64,000 nucleotides of DNA from contig NZ_JXMU01000018.1 of NCBI RefSeq assembly GCF_001293565.1, positions 29,330 to 93,329 on the forward strand. The letters run 5' to 3'. Of the stretch, positions 8,735 through 17,103 are shown in pieces (within the stretch, counting starts at the first letter, position 1; every line of letters begins with the position of its first letter). This DNA is from Ahrensia marina (GTDB lineage: Bacteria; Pseudomonadota; Alphaproteobacteria; Rhizobiales; Rhizobiaceae). Under the pieces are notes generated by a model. That model was not told where the DNA came from. It was given only the letters and a program-made list of their open reading frames with translations, and made no database searches. The translations under genes were made by a program, and so were the position numbers.

Positions 8735-9646
8735 TTATAAGGGAACTGTGAATGAGGTTGTGAGTACGGCGGTAGTTGCGAACACTAAAAGGAAGACAAA
8801 CCCTTCCCATCGCAAGGAGCGACGAAAGCGGATTGCTGCGCCCGGTAGGGATTCAGCAAGATCTGGAACAAATTTGAGTTTATTCATCGCTGCAAACAAT
8901 AGGATTATTGAAACGATCCCAAGTTTGACGAACAGGACGATTCCGTAATTTGTGCCAAGTAGTTTTGCAGGACCGCCTAGAATGAACCATGAGAACGTTA
9001 CGCCTGCAGCTATTAGCATAGGGACAATAATGCTCGCCTGTTTGCCGAATTTATCTGCTACTTCGGCAGCATGAGCGGCATCCTTGCTTGGGTGAGCCAA
9101 TCTATAAAGCGGTGGCAATGCACCGAACCAATAGCTAACAGCCAGAAGATGAAATGTGATTAGACCACCCAGAAGCCATTGAGGGTCGCGTGTAGCATGC
9201 CCCGTCAAAGCGAAGGAACCAGCTACCATTATCACGCCAAAAAGAGTAGCTGGCGCACGGACGGGGCGCGATAGCACCGCAATCAAAAGCATTAGAAGAC
9301 CACCTAATCGCAAATAGGTCGACTGGCCAAGTGGACCTTCGAGACTAATCGCAATGATCTCTGGATCGAGCATGCCTGCGATGCCGTCGTCCATCATACG
9401 ACCGGCTTGTACGAGTACACGAGCTATCGTGGACAAGGCCGAAACAACGATCACAATTAAAGCCAAGGGTCTTAAGGTATTGGATATTTCATCTCCAGCA
9501 CGCGGCAAGGCCATGCGAAAAAGCAATAACCCAACGGCCATCAAGCTGCTAATGTAAATCACAAACTTGGCGAGGCTTGCCGCCATCCCCCAAGGAGTGA
9601 AAGCCGTAGCGCTTATTGTGCTCCAAAAGGAAACGACGTTTTCCAC
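8735..9646 (-). CDS. copD: Copper resistance protein CopD (inner-membrane copper transporter)
   Basis: Polytopic membrane protein of 303 residues with about eight hydrophobic segments, matching the CopD/PcoD family thought to move copper across the inner membrane together with CopC. The recognisable region is SYWFGALPPLYRL near residue 167, with conserved aromatic and charged residues. The start is GTG at 9646 with AGGA 11 bases upstream. The copC stop lies 6 bases before it. Confidence 0.92.
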   Translation of the reverse strand: MENVVSFWSTISATAFTPWGMAASLAKFVIYISSLMAVGLLLFRMALPRAGDEISNTLRPLALIVIVVSALSTIARVLVQAGRMMDDGIAGMLDPEIIAISLEGPLGQSTYLRLGGLLMLLIAVLSRPVRAPATLFGVIMVAGSFALTGHATRDPQWLLGGLITFHLLAVSYWFGALPPLYRLAHPSKDAAHAAEVADKFGKQASIIVPMLIAAGVTFSWFILGGPAKLLGTNYGIVLFVKLGIVSIILLFAAMNKLKFVPDLAESLPGAAIRFRRSLRWEGFVFLLVFATTAVLTTSFTVPL

Positions 9647-9652
9647 TTTTGC

Positions 9653-10012
9653 TTATCCTGCCACATCAAAAGTGAAGTCGCCTTTAATGACATGTCCATC
9701 TTCACCAAGCGCTCGCCATTCCACCTTATAAGTGCCTTCACCCATAAATTCAGGGGTGAGATGCATTTCTTCGACGGCATCTTTGGTTGGGATTTCGACA
9801 CGTGTCTCATGCGATGCATCGGCCGTGGAGTGCGTCATTACGACTTTTAGAACGCGAGCTGGTTTCGCGAAATTTAAATGCAGCATCTCCGGCTCAGCAT
9901 CTAGCATCGCCTCGTTTTCCGGCGATGTCGATTTCATTGGCGAATGCGCAAGCGACGCAAAAGTCGAAAATAAGACTGTAAGGCCGCCCAAAAGTATTGT
10001 TTTAATTTTCAT
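9653..10012 (-). CDS. copC: Periplasmic copper-binding protein CopC
   Basis: A 119-residue exported protein with an AHA-like cleavage site (SLAHSPMKSTSP), which puts the copper-ligand His at the mature N-terminus as in CopC. It continues with the beta-sandwich pattern and ends with the family signature VEWRALGEDGHVIKGDFTF, where the second His ligand lies. It hands copper to CopD, which is the next gene. AGGAGA precedes the ATG by 6 bases. Confidence 0.95.
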   Translation of the reverse strand: MKIKTILLGGLTVLFSTFASLAHSPMKSTSPENEAMLDAEPEMLHLNFAKPARVLKVVMTHSTADASHETRVEIPTKDAVEEMHLTPEFMGEGTYKVEWRALGEDGHVIKGDFTFDVAG

Positions 10013-10066
10013 GTTCTTCTCCTAATTTGGCTCGCGCCAGGGCTTCAATTGAGTATTTGTAGGCCG

Positions 10067-10507
10067 TTATTGGATACCGTTTGCGCGTTGCAACTCACGC
10101 ACATAAACAACGATTTGAGCGACTTCTTCGTCTTCAACGCCTTTGATTTGCGGCATGTTACCAAAGCGCCAATGGTGGGCCCGCACGCCATTCTTGACGG
10201 CGAGCAAGAACGATGCATCACCATGATGATTTGGCTCATAGATTTTATGAACCAATGGCGGAGCAACACCGTCTTGCCCTGCGGCGTTTACGCCGTGGCA
10301 GCTCGCGCAATTAGCCTCAAAAGCAATTTTTCCAGTTTCTGCAACGGCCGATAATTCAGGAACAATCACATTGGCCAAGGGAGCTCCCTGTTCACCAGAG
10401 GTCGCCTGGACTGAATGAGGATTTTGCTCGGTCGAGATAAATTGTTTGCCTACAAACACAACAGCCGCCAAGCCAAAAAATCCGAGAACTAAATATTTGG
10501 GGTTCAT
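10067..10507 (-). CDS. Monohaem cytochrome c
   Basis: A 146-residue protein with one N-terminal hydrophobic segment (about 5-20), the haem motif CASCHGVNAAG near residue 65 and a likely Met ligand in RFGNMPQIKG near 120. It belongs to the same cytochrome c group as 4352-4840. The ATG lies inside the stop of the frame-corrected cueR gene (ATGA at 10504-10507), which supports both gene models. A role as periplasmic electron carrier for the island oxidases is inference. Confidence 0.9.
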   Translation of the reverse strand: MNPKYLVLGFFGLAAVVFVGKQFISTEQNPHSVQATSGEQGAPLANVIVPELSAVAETGKIAFEANCASCHGVNAAGQDGVAPPLVHKIYEPNHHGDASFLLAVKNGVRAHHWRFGNMPQIKGVEDEEVAQIVVYVRELQRANGIQ

Positions 10508-10898
10508 TTATCCATATGTCCTGCAATATCATTTATGATTGGACAGTCGGGACGGCTGTCACCGTGGCAATGATCAGCCAATTGTTTGAGTGTTGATCGC
10601 AGCGATTTTAGTTCTTTTAGTTTGCGGTCAATCTCGGTTATTTTTCTAGTGCAAGATCTTTCACGTCTGAACTTGCCCGTTCCTTGTCCTCATAGAGCGA
10701 CAGCAACAAGCGACATTCTTCGATCGTAAATCCCAAACTGCGAGAGCGCTGAACGAACGCCAGGCGATGAATGTCCGCGTCTGCATAATCGCGATATCCA
10801 TTGGCAGCGCGCGCTGGTTTGACCAGTTTAATATCCTCGTAATAGCGGATAGTCTTAGCTGGCAGTCCAGTTGTCTCGGATGCTTCACCTATGTTCAT
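10504..10898 (-). pseudogene. cueR: CueR-type MerR regulator with a 1-nt frameshift
   Basis: Copper-responsive activator. The first 86 residues are intact: an HTH (IGEASETTGLPAKTIRYYED) and the start of the dimerisation helix (SLGFTIEECRLLLSLYEDK). The frame then stops at TAA inside a run of five A. Adding one A restores KITEIDRKLKELKSLR, then QLADHCHGDSRPDCPIIND, the Cys-N7-Cys metal loop of CueR, and a stop that overlaps the cytochrome c start by ATGA. As written the protein would bind DNA poorly and lack both metal Cys. A homopolymer sequencing error is as likely as a true mutation. It is the second gene of the operon under the CueR-type promoter at 11078-11108, so autoregulation is expected. 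Confidence 0.85.
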
Positions 10899-11070
10899 GA
10901 CCTGCCTCCTTTAGCTCTTTGCAGTACAATTCACGTAACCGTTCTATTTCTTGTTCGCTAAAACCTAATTCGATTGCCCTAGACAGAAAATCCGAATTCG
11001 AACTTTCATTGATTTCAGGCTTGTGTCTTTCGCCCAATAACTTCTCGGGTGGTTGTGGCTCATCTCTCAT
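10885..11070 (-). CDS. Small charged protein upstream of cueR
   Basis: A 61-residue, highly charged, mostly helical product (GFSEQEIERLRELYCKELKEAG) with a single Cys. I recognise no family. It overlaps the cueR start by 14 bases and lies directly behind the CueR-type promoter at 11078-11108. The predicted transcription start is at or one base before its ATG, so its mRNA may be leaderless. Translation could serve mainly to couple cueR expression. It is short, so confidence is moderate. Confidence 0.6.
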   Translation of the reverse strand: MRDEPQPPEKLLGERHKPEINESSNSDFLSRAIELGFSEQEIERLRELYCKELKEAGHEHR

Positions 11071-11077
11071 TAAGCGC

Positions 11078-11108
11078 CTTTTAGGGCTTCCACCTGCTGT
11101 AAGGTCAA
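11078..11108 (-). promoter_or_regulatory. CueR-type promoter of the cueR-copCD-oxidase operon
   Basis: Minus strand: -35 TTGACC (11103-11108), 19-bp spacer with TTACAGCAGGTGGAA as an imperfect dyad, and -10 TAAAAG (11078-11083). It lies 7 bases upstream of the ATG of the 61-residue gene and just after the Rieske stop. Confidence 0.82.
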
Positions 11109-11115
11109 GCCAAAA

Positions 11116-11676
11116 TTATCCAATTGCCAATAGCGTATCGGATTTGAACTCATAAGGCGGTACAACAAGATTTTTCGGAGCCGGACCCTTCATTATCCGA
11201 CCCGATTGATCATAGTGGGATCCATGGCATGGGCAAAACCACCCACCCCATTCGCCGCGATTGTCACCATCGCCTTGTCCCAGAGGGACGCAGCCTAAAT
11301 GCGTACAGACGCCGACAACGACTAGCCACTCATCCTGTTTAACGCGCATTTCATCAGTTTGCGAATCTTTGAGTTGCGACACGTCAACAGCTTGCATTTC
11401 ACTTATAGTTTCTGGCCTGCGTCGATCAATAAATACCGGTTGGCCGCGCCACGTGACTGTTACTCTTTGTCCCAGTTCGATTGATGACACATCTATTTCT
11501 GCTGATGCCAAACTTAGAACATCAGCAGCAGGGTTCATTTGGTCAATAAATGGCCAAGCTGTCGCCGCCAAACCAAATGTGCCCATCATACCAGTTGCGA
11601 CGTAAATGAAGTCCCGACGCGTACCCTCGGTTTCTTGGTCTAGTTTATTTTCTTCGACTGCTGTTTTCGTCATCAT
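11116..11676 (-). CDS. Rieske 2Fe-2S protein (PetA-like), stand-alone
   Basis: A 186-residue Rieske iron-sulfur protein of the cytochrome bc1 type. A Tat-like signal anchor ([17 protein letters not shown]) is followed by the cluster motifs CTHLGC near residue 120 and CPCHGSHYD near 148, both complete. In bc1 it moves electrons from quinol to cytochrome c. No cytochrome b or c1 gene is near, so its partner is unclear; it may replace the chromosomal subunit or feed the island cytochromes c. The start is ATG 11676, with GGAGG 5 bases before it; the frame opens further upstream with TTG at 11688. It lies 26 bases behind copA and is probably co-transcribed with it. Confidence 0.92.
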   Translation of the reverse strand: MMTKTAVEENKLDQETEGTRRDFIYVATGMMGTFGLAATAWPFIDQMNPAADVLSLASAEIDVSSIELGQRVTVTWRGQPVFIDRRRPETISEMQAVDVSQLKDSQTDEMRVKQDEWLVVVGVCTHLGCVPLGQGDGDNRGEWGGWFCPCHGSHYDQSGRIMKGPAPKNLVVPPYEFKSDTLLAIG

Positions 11677-11702
11677 ATCTGCCTCCAATTATGGGCATTT
11701 GA

Positions 11703-14159
11703 CTACGGTAAGAGTTTAACGGATCGAAGCCTTAGAGAGTTTGCGACTACAGACACTGAAGACAAGCTCATTGCTGCTGCTGCAATCATCGGTGACAAAA
11801 GTGTGCCGCTAAGCGGGTAGAGTATACCTGCCGCAATCGGTATGCCTGCGGTATTATATGCAAACGCAAAAAACAGGTTCTGTTTGATGTTACTCAACGT
11901 TGCGACAGAAAGTTTTCTCGCACGTACAATGCCTGTGAGATCGCCCTTGAGCAGTGTCACGCCTGCACTCTCAACGGCAACATCAGCGCCCGTGCCCATT
12001 GCAATGCCAACTTCAGCTGCGGCCAGAGCTGGTGCATCGTTAACCCCATCTCCGGCCATCGCCACCTTGTGGCCTTGCGCATGAAGTTCGTCGACGAGCG
12101 CCTTCTTATCTTCCGGCAACACGCCTGCTCTCACTTCATCAATACCAAGTTGATCAGCAACAGCGCGCGCTGTTTTCTCATTATCGCCGGTCGCCATGAT
12201 GATCTTTAAACCTGCTTCATGCAGAGCAGCTATCGCATCGCGGGATGTGGCTTTTATTGGATCGGTAACAGCGATTAAACCTGCGAGCTTTCCATCGATT
12301 GCGATATACATTGCAGTCTTGCCTTGTACACGCAGTGCATCTGCCTGTTTATCCGCAGCCTTATGATCTGCACCAGCGACATCCATCATCGCCGCGTTGC
12401 CAAGGGCAATCTTTTGTTTACCTGAAGTACCTTGTACGCCTTTGCCAGTGATTGCCTCAAAGCTGGTTATTGGTGCAGCGGCGATATCTTTCGCCTCAAT
12501 GCCTTCCACAATAGCTTCAGCCAATGGGTGTTCAGAACCGGCTTCTATACCCCTAACCATCGCGAGCATGGCTTCCTCGGATACGTTGCCAAAGGTAACT
12601 ACATCAGTCAGCGCAGGTTTGCCCTCGGTGAGCGTTCCGGTTTTATCGACGATAAGAATATCAACCTTGGCCATACGTTCCAACGCCTCGGCATCTTTGA
12701 TAAGAACACCGGCTTGGGCGCCGCGCCCCGTGGCTGTCATGATCGACATGGGTGTCGCCAAACCAAGCGCACAGGGGCACGCAATTATCAGCACGGACAC
12801 CGCCGATACAATTGCAAATACAAAAGATGGATCGGGGCCAAAGGCAAGCCAGATGAAAAACGTGAATATTGCAATGATAACAACAGTTGGTACAAAATAA
12901 GAGGCAACTCTGTCTGCCAATCCTTGGATTGCTGCGCGCGAGCGTTGCGCCGATGATACCATTGAGACGATACGCGCCAGCACGGTCTCATCACCGACGC
13001 GGGCCGCCTTAATGATCAGCGATCCATTTTTGTTAATCGTGCCGCCTGTGACCGTATCACCCTCCGACTTCTCAATTGGTAGCGGCTCTCCGGTCAGCAT
13101 ACTTTCATCGACCGATGTGCGCCCTTCCAGAACAATCGAATCCACAGGGATCGCTTCTCCAGGACGAACGCGCATGTGATCGCCTTCAATGATGTTTTCC
13201 AGTGGCGCATCATATTCATCACCATCTGGCGTGATGCGGCGCGCCATTTTGGGCGCTAAATCTAGCAGAGCGCGGATCGCGTCTCCGGTGCGTTCGCGGG
13301 CGCGCAGTTCCAATACCTGCCCAACGAATACCAAAGCGACAATGACAACTGCAGCCTCATAATAAACAGGCATGTGGCCGCCTGGCATTTGCAGCCCGGC
13401 CGGGAATAAACCTGGCAAGAACGTGGCGATGGTCGAATAGAGATAAGCCGCCCCGACCCCAATCATGATCAGGGTCCACATATTAAGATTCCACGTTTTG
13501 ATCGAGGTCCAACCGCGATGGAAAAACGGAGCAGCGGCCCATACGATCACCGGTGTCGCTAAAGCGAACTCTAGATACAGGCTGACCTTCTCGCCTAGCC
13601 ATTCTCGAATAGGTAAGCCGAAGAACGGTCCCATTGTTAAAATTAGAAGAGGAACCGCTGCTCCGATACTCACCCACAGTCTGCGCGTGAAATCGATTAG
13701 CTCATGGTTAGGGCCTTCAGCGACGCCGTCCATCGGCTCCAGCGCCATGCCACAAATCGGACATGTGCCCGGCCCTTCCTGAACAATCTCTGGGTCCATC
13801 GGGCAGGTAAACATGCTGTTCTTGGGTGCAGCTTGCTTCTTTTTGGCTTTGTTGCCGGATAGATAAAAATAGGGATCATTTTCGAACTTGTCGTGACAGC
13901 CTTGGCTACAAAAATGAAAATCGTCGCCCTTGTGAGTGAGTGTTGGTTTTCCCGCATCCAGTTTAACAATCATGCCGCAAACCGGATCTTTTACCGCACC
14001 GTCTTGCGGCACGGTCGCATTTTTCAGGATATCTGCCGGTAAAGCTAGCTCAACAGCCCTGGCATCATGTTCAAAGTGATTGTGGTTATGACCACTGTGT
14101 TCACCGCTGCAACAACTGCTCTTGTCAGCCCGATGATCGCTGTGGTCTGCTTTTTCCAT
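11703..14159 (-). CDS. copA: Copper-exporting P1B-type ATPase
   Basis: Inner-membrane pump that expels Cu(I). The 818-residue protein has a His-rich N-terminus, then a YHS domain ([16 protein letters not shown], about 58-100) and a heavy-metal-binding domain ([10 protein letters not shown] ... CPICGM, about 117-146) in place of the usual HMA domains. The ATPase core follows: LTGEP near 355, the ion motif CPCALG near 458, the phosphorylated DKTGT near 505 and [10 protein letters not shown] near 700. The YHS plus CPxC-type N-terminus is typical of plasmid copper and silver pumps. It is driven by the CueR-type promoter at 14184-14214; GGAG lies 8 bases before the ATG. Confidence 0.95.
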   Translation of the reverse strand: MEKADHSDHRADKSSCCSGEHSGHNHNHFEHDARAVELALPADILKNATVPQDGAVKDPVCGMIVKLDAGKPTLTHKGDDFHFCSQGCHDKFENDPYFYLSGNKAKKKQAAPKNSMFTCPMDPEIVQEGPGTCPICGMALEPMDGVAEGPNHELIDFTRRLWVSIGAAVPLLILTMGPFFGLPIREWLGEKVSLYLEFALATPVIVWAAAPFFHRGWTSIKTWNLNMWTLIMIGVGAAYLYSTIATFLPGLFPAGLQMPGGHMPVYYEAAVVIVALVFVGQVLELRARERTGDAIRALLDLAPKMARRITPDGDEYDAPLENIIEGDHMRVRPGEAIPVDSIVLEGRTSVDESMLTGEPLPIEKSEGDTVTGGTINKNGSLIIKAARVGDETVLARIVSMVSSAQRSRAAIQGLADRVASYFVPTVVIIAIFTFFIWLAFGPDPSFVFAIVSAVSVLIIACPCALGLATPMSIMTATGRGAQAGVLIKDAEALERMAKVDILIVDKTGTLTEGKPALTDVVTFGNVSEEAMLAMVRGIEAGSEHPLAEAIVEGIEAKDIAAAPITSFEAITGKGVQGTSGKQKIALGNAAMMDVAGADHKAADKQADALRVQGKTAMYIAIDGKLAGLIAVTDPIKATSRDAIAALHEAGLKIIMATGDNEKTARAVADQLGIDEVRAGVLPEDKKALVDELHAQGHKVAMAGDGVNDAPALAAAEVGIAMGTGADVAVESAGVTLLKGDLTGIVRARKLSVATLSNIKQNLFFAFAYNTAGIPIAAGILYPLSGTLLSPMIAAAAMSLSSVSVVANSLRLRSVKLLP

Positions 14160-14183
14160 AGTCGTGTCTCCGAATTTGTATCG

Positions 14184-14214
14184 ACCGTAAGGCTTCTGGC
14201 TGATGGAAGGTCAA
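14184..14214 (-). promoter_or_regulatory. CueR-type promoter of copA
   Basis: Minus strand: -35 TTGACC (14209-14214), 19-bp spacer with dyad CTTC-N9-GAAG, and -10 TACGGT (14184-14189). It is divergent from the promoter at 14234-14264, with only 19 bases between the two -35 elements. Confidence 0.82.
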
Positions 14215-14233
14215 GCGATATTTTTCTATTTTT

Positions 14234-14264
14234 TTGGAAACCTCCAGCGCTGGAAGGTTGTTAT
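14234..14264 (+). promoter_or_regulatory. CueR-type promoter of the DUF305-like membrane gene
   Basis: Plus strand: -35 TTGGAA (14234-14239), 19-bp spacer ACCTCCAGCGCTGGAAGGT, whose ends form the CueR dyad, and -10 TGTTAT (14259-14264). The -35 is weaker than in the others. Confidence 0.75.
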
Positions 14265-14292
14265 GAGCGCGTAAGACACGAAGGAGATGACA

Positions 14293-14643
14293 ATGGCTTA
14301 CTCACGCTTTTTCGCAATGATTGCGACTTCGACCATAATTATGTTGGGTCTGATGTACCTAAATACTTATGCACTAGACCACGTATTTTTCAGTGAAACA
14401 CGCAGCTATATGGCGCTTTATATGGGTGCCGTGATGGCGATTGTGATGCTCGCATTTATGCTCGGCATGTATACCAATACTAAGATGAACATTGCGATCT
14501 TCGCTGGCGCGGCAATTATTTTTGCTGGATCGCTTTATTTGGTGAGTAGTCAGGACACAGTCGCAGACGTTTCGTGGATGAAAGCGCTGATTGCTGACTT
14601 GAATGGCGGGCCATCTGCGACGCCAGAAATCGATGGGAAATGA
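14293..14643 (+). CDS. Three-helix membrane protein, N-terminal part of a DUF305-type protein
   Basis: The 116-residue product has three hydrophobic segments (about 4-24, 36-58 and 63-82). Segments such as FFAMIATSTIIM and FSETRSYMALYMGAVMA match the membrane part that usually precedes a DUF305 domain in copper islands. The His-rich DUF305 part is absent here; only about 30 residues follow the last helix. It may be a truncated relative that works without that domain. ATG 14293 is chosen over 14287, since AAGGAG sits 6 bases before it. It overlaps the next gene by ATGA. Confidence 0.82.
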   Translation: MAYSRFFAMIATSTIIMLGLMYLNTYALDHVFFSETRSYMALYMGAVMAIVMLAFMLGMYTNTKMNIAIFAGAAIIFAGSLYLVSSQDTVADVSWMKALIADLNGGPSATPEIDGK

Positions 14644-15389
14644 CGATGACAAAAACAGCTGAACTCTACCGCATGGTTATGGAAGATCATGTCTGTCCTT
14701 ATGGTTTAAAATCCAAGCATTTGCTTGAGAAGCATGGCTTTAAGGTCGATGACAATCACCTGACAACGCGCGAGGAAACCGATGCGTTCAAGAAAGAGCA
14801 TGATGTAGAAACAACGCCGCAAACTTTTATCGATGGAAAGCGCATAGGAGGCCATGAGGCGCTGCGTAAACATTTTGGACAAGAAGTACGCGCCGATGAC
14901 GAAACGACCTATCAGCCTGTCATTGCAATATTTGCAGTCGCTGCACTGATGGCCGTTACGCTCGGCATAGGCATGCTTGGCACCGTACTAAGCATGCGCG
15001 TGTTCGAATGGTTTATCGCGATTTCGATGTGTTTTCTTGCGGTACAAAAGCTTCAGGATATTGAAAGCTTCTCGACCATGTTCTTGAACTATGACCTCCT
15101 AGCGCGCAGATGGGTTCCCTATGGTCGCATATATCCTTTTGGTGAGGCAATTGCCGGCATATTGATGGTTGGCGGCATTCTTCCATTGGTTTCTGCACCC
15201 ATTGCTTTGTTCATAGGCTCAGTTGGAGCGGCCTCTGTCTATAAAGCTGTTTATATCGACAAGCGCGAACTCAAATGTGCATGCGTTGGCGGCAGCTCGA
15301 ATGTGCCGCTCGGCTTTGTATCGCTCACAGAAAACGTAATGATGGTCGTTATGGGCCTTTGGATGGGCTCAAAAGCGCTATTTCTATAA
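14640..15389 (+). CDS. Glutaredoxin-like domain fused to a MauE/DoxX-type membrane protein
   Basis: The 249-residue protein has a glutaredoxin-like N-terminal domain (about 1-80) with the active-site stretch HVCPYGLKSK and the cis-Pro segment TTPQTFIDGKRIGG. This is a monothiol form: one Cys remains in CPYG. A membrane domain with about four helices follows (about 95-245), resembling MauE, which supports maturation of disulfide-rich periplasmic proteins. A Cys pair (CACVGG) sits near residue 213. The fusion suggests passing thiol electrons across the membrane. It is coupled to the preceding gene by an ATGA overlap. Confidence 0.85.
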   Translation: MTMTKTAELYRMVMEDHVCPYGLKSKHLLEKHGFKVDDNHLTTREETDAFKKEHDVETTPQTFIDGKRIGGHEALRKHFGQEVRADDETTYQPVIAIFAVAALMAVTLGIGMLGTVLSMRVFEWFIAISMCFLAVQKLQDIESFSTMFLNYDLLARRWVPYGRIYPFGEAIAGILMVGGILPLVSAPIALFIGSVGAASVYKAVYIDKRELKCACVGGSSNVPLGFVSLTENVMMVVMGLWMGSKALFL

Positions 15390-15394
15390 TCCCC

Positions 15395-15425
15395 TTGACC
15401 TTCCCCCCACTCTAAGCCGTAGCAA
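15395..15425 (+). promoter_or_regulatory. CueR-type promoter of the APC permease gene
   Basis: Plus strand: -35 TTGACC (15395-15400), 19-bp spacer beginning TTCCCCCCACTC, and -10 TAGCAA (15420-15425). The right half of the dyad is poor, so regulation by CueR is less sure than for the others. Confidence 0.65.
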
Positions 15426-15487
15426 TTAAGCTTAAGCCCCCATGGACAGTGTGTTTCTACAAGCTATTGGAAGCGAGCTGAAATAGC

Positions 15488-16819
15488 ATGCAACATAACC
15501 AAGCCGAGCACGAAGCCAGAAATAACTCTATTTCATTGAGCAGTGCAGTTGCGATGGGAACCGGCGTGATGATCGGCGCGGGCATATTTGCGCTGACAGG
15601 GCAAATTGCCGAACTTGCCGGTCCACTATTTCCATTAGCTTTCATCGCAGGTGCATTCATCTCAAGTGTGAGTGCGTACGGCTACATTAGGATGTCAAAC
15701 AAGTGGCCATCGTCAGGTGGCATCGCGATGATTTTGCAAAAATGCTATGGATCCGGGGCGGTTGCCGCAGGCGCTGCACTATTGATGGCGCTAAGCATGG
15801 TTATTGCTGAGAGCTTAGTAGCGCGTACATTTGCAAGCTATGTTCTCCGCCCGTTTGATATCGCTGATGGCCCGTTAGTACCGATACTCGCAGTCGGAGT
15901 CATTGCCTTTGCTTTTCTCGTAAACATAGCTGGAAATAAGTCAGTTGGCCTTTTTTCAGTTGTGATGGCAGGCCTAAAAATTGGCGGTATTGCATTGTTC
16001 GGGATCGCCGCACTCTGGTCCAGTGGCTTCCAATTTACTGCTGCTTCACAATCGAGCCAAACATTTACAATCACCGGCTTCGTAGCATCAGTAGCTCTTG
16101 CGATCTTAGCGTTTAAGGGATTCACGACCATTACCAATAGTGGTGGTGAGATTGTTGATCCCAACCGCAATGTGGGAAGAGCCATTGTGATTTCTATCGC
16201 AATTTGTGCCGCGGTCTATCTGCTAGTAGCCTTCGGCGTTGGATCGAGCCTTACTATCGATGAAATTATCTCCGCACGAGATTACTCGCTTGCGGAGGCC
16301 GCCGAGCCCGCGCTTGGGCAGATTGGGTTCTACTTAACGATTTTGCTTGCAGCTGTGGCGACTGCGTCTGGTGTATTGGCAAGCGTTTTTGCTGTGTCAC
16401 GCATGCTCGCGATGCTGACAGAGATGAAAATGATACCGCACAGTCATTTTGGAATGAAAGGGCCGATCCAGCGTCACACTTTGATATACACAGTGGTTAT
16501 TGCATCCATACTAGCTGTGTTTTTTGACCTCGGCCGTATCGCATCGCTTGGCGCCTTCTTCTATCTCGTGATGGACATCGTTGTTCAGTGGGGTATTTAC
16601 CGATTTCGTCGACAAGAAATCGGCGCTTCTGCAGTGGTTCTGTTGGCAGCTATAGCGTTTGATGCAGTAATACTTGCAGCATTCACTATGATGAAATTGC
16701 AGAGCGACCCAGCCATTGTAGTTTATGCTATTGGCGCAATTTCAGCGGTCTTCATTTTTGAACGATTTTATCTTTCAACTTGGATCGAATCTGAAGAGGG
16801 CGTCAACAAATCTAGTTGA
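15488..16819 (+). CDS. APC-superfamily permease
   Basis: Membrane transporter of 443 residues with about 12 hydrophobic segments. The first helix holds the APC signature GTGVMIGAGIFALTG (about 17-33), and the following segments match amino acid-polyamine-organocation carriers. The substrate cannot be told from the sequence. A cytoplasmic stretch near residue 220 (GGEIVDPNRNVGRAI) fits the family. It stands alone behind its own CueR-like promoter, so a link to copper stress, perhaps amino-acid or thiol uptake, is inference. Confidence 0.88.
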   Translation: MQHNQAEHEARNNSISLSSAVAMGTGVMIGAGIFALTGQIAELAGPLFPLAFIAGAFISSVSAYGYIRMSNKWPSSGGIAMILQKCYGSGAVAAGAALLMALSMVIAESLVARTFASYVLRPFDIADGPLVPILAVGVIAFAFLVNIAGNKSVGLFSVVMAGLKIGGIALFGIAALWSSGFQFTAASQSSQTFTITGFVASVALAILAFKGFTTITNSGGEIVDPNRNVGRAIVISIAICAAVYLLVAFGVGSSLTIDEIISARDYSLAEAAEPALGQIGFYLTILLAAVATASGVLASVFAVSRMLAMLTEMKMIPHSHFGMKGPIQRHTLIYTVVIASILAVFFDLGRIASLGAFFYLVMDIVVQWGIYRFRRQEIGASAVVLLAAIAFDAVILAAFTMMKLQSDPAIVVYAIGAISAVFIFERFYLSTWIESEEGVNKSS

Positions 16820-16859
16820 TAGCGCCGATACACCCGCTTTCGAGATGATATTTTGCAAT

Positions 16860-16952
16860 TCATTCGTCGCCGATATTTGGAAAGAAGATGACCCACACGA
16901 ACGCTGACAGCACGCCGGCAGTTAGACCAATAATTACAAAGCTAAATGTCAT
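16860..16952 (-). CDS. 30-residue single-helix membrane peptide
   Basis: A short frame, ATG 16952 to TGA 16860, encoding one hydrophobic helix (about residues 4-25: FVIIGLTAGVLSAFVW) with a short polar end (PNIGDE). It is the only sizeable frame behind the leftward CueR-type promoter at 16997-17027, about 38 bases from the predicted transcription start. The ribosome site (GAAAAG) is weak. It resembles the small membrane peptides that accompany metal pumps, but no homologue is recalled. Its case rests on position and promoter. Confidence 0.5.
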   Translation of the reverse strand: MTFSFVIIGLTAGVLSAFVWVIFFPNIGDE

Positions 16953-16996
16953 GAGCGCTTTTCAATAGGTTGCGACTTAGTGCGTTGTTCTTACCA

Positions 16997-17027
16997 TTCG
17001 TAAGCTTTCCACTGGCTGTAAGGTCAA
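16997..17027 (-). promoter_or_regulatory. Leftward CueR-type promoter
   Basis: Minus strand: -35 TTGACC (17022-17027), 19-bp spacer with TTACAGCCAGTGGAA, and -10 TACGAA (16997-17002). It points away from the promoter at 17058-17088 and towards the 30-residue frame at 16860-16952. Confidence 0.8.
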
Positions 17028-17057
17028 GTGAAAAGCGCATTAAATTCAATAAGAGAC

Positions 17058-17088
17058 TTGACCTTCTACCTACTGGAGGCGCTAGCAA
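17058..17088 (+). promoter_or_regulatory. Rightward CueR-type promoter
   Basis: Plus strand: -35 TTGACC (17058-17063), 19-bp spacer with TTCTACCTACTGGAG, and -10 TAGCAA (17083-17088). It drives the membrane gene at 17104. Confidence 0.8.
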
Positions 17089-17103
17089 ATACTTGGAGGC
17101 TTT

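Noticed and set aside
12397..12956. Two long plus-strand frames inside copA
   Set aside because: copA is complete with all ATPase motifs on the other strand; these frames show only mirrored composition.
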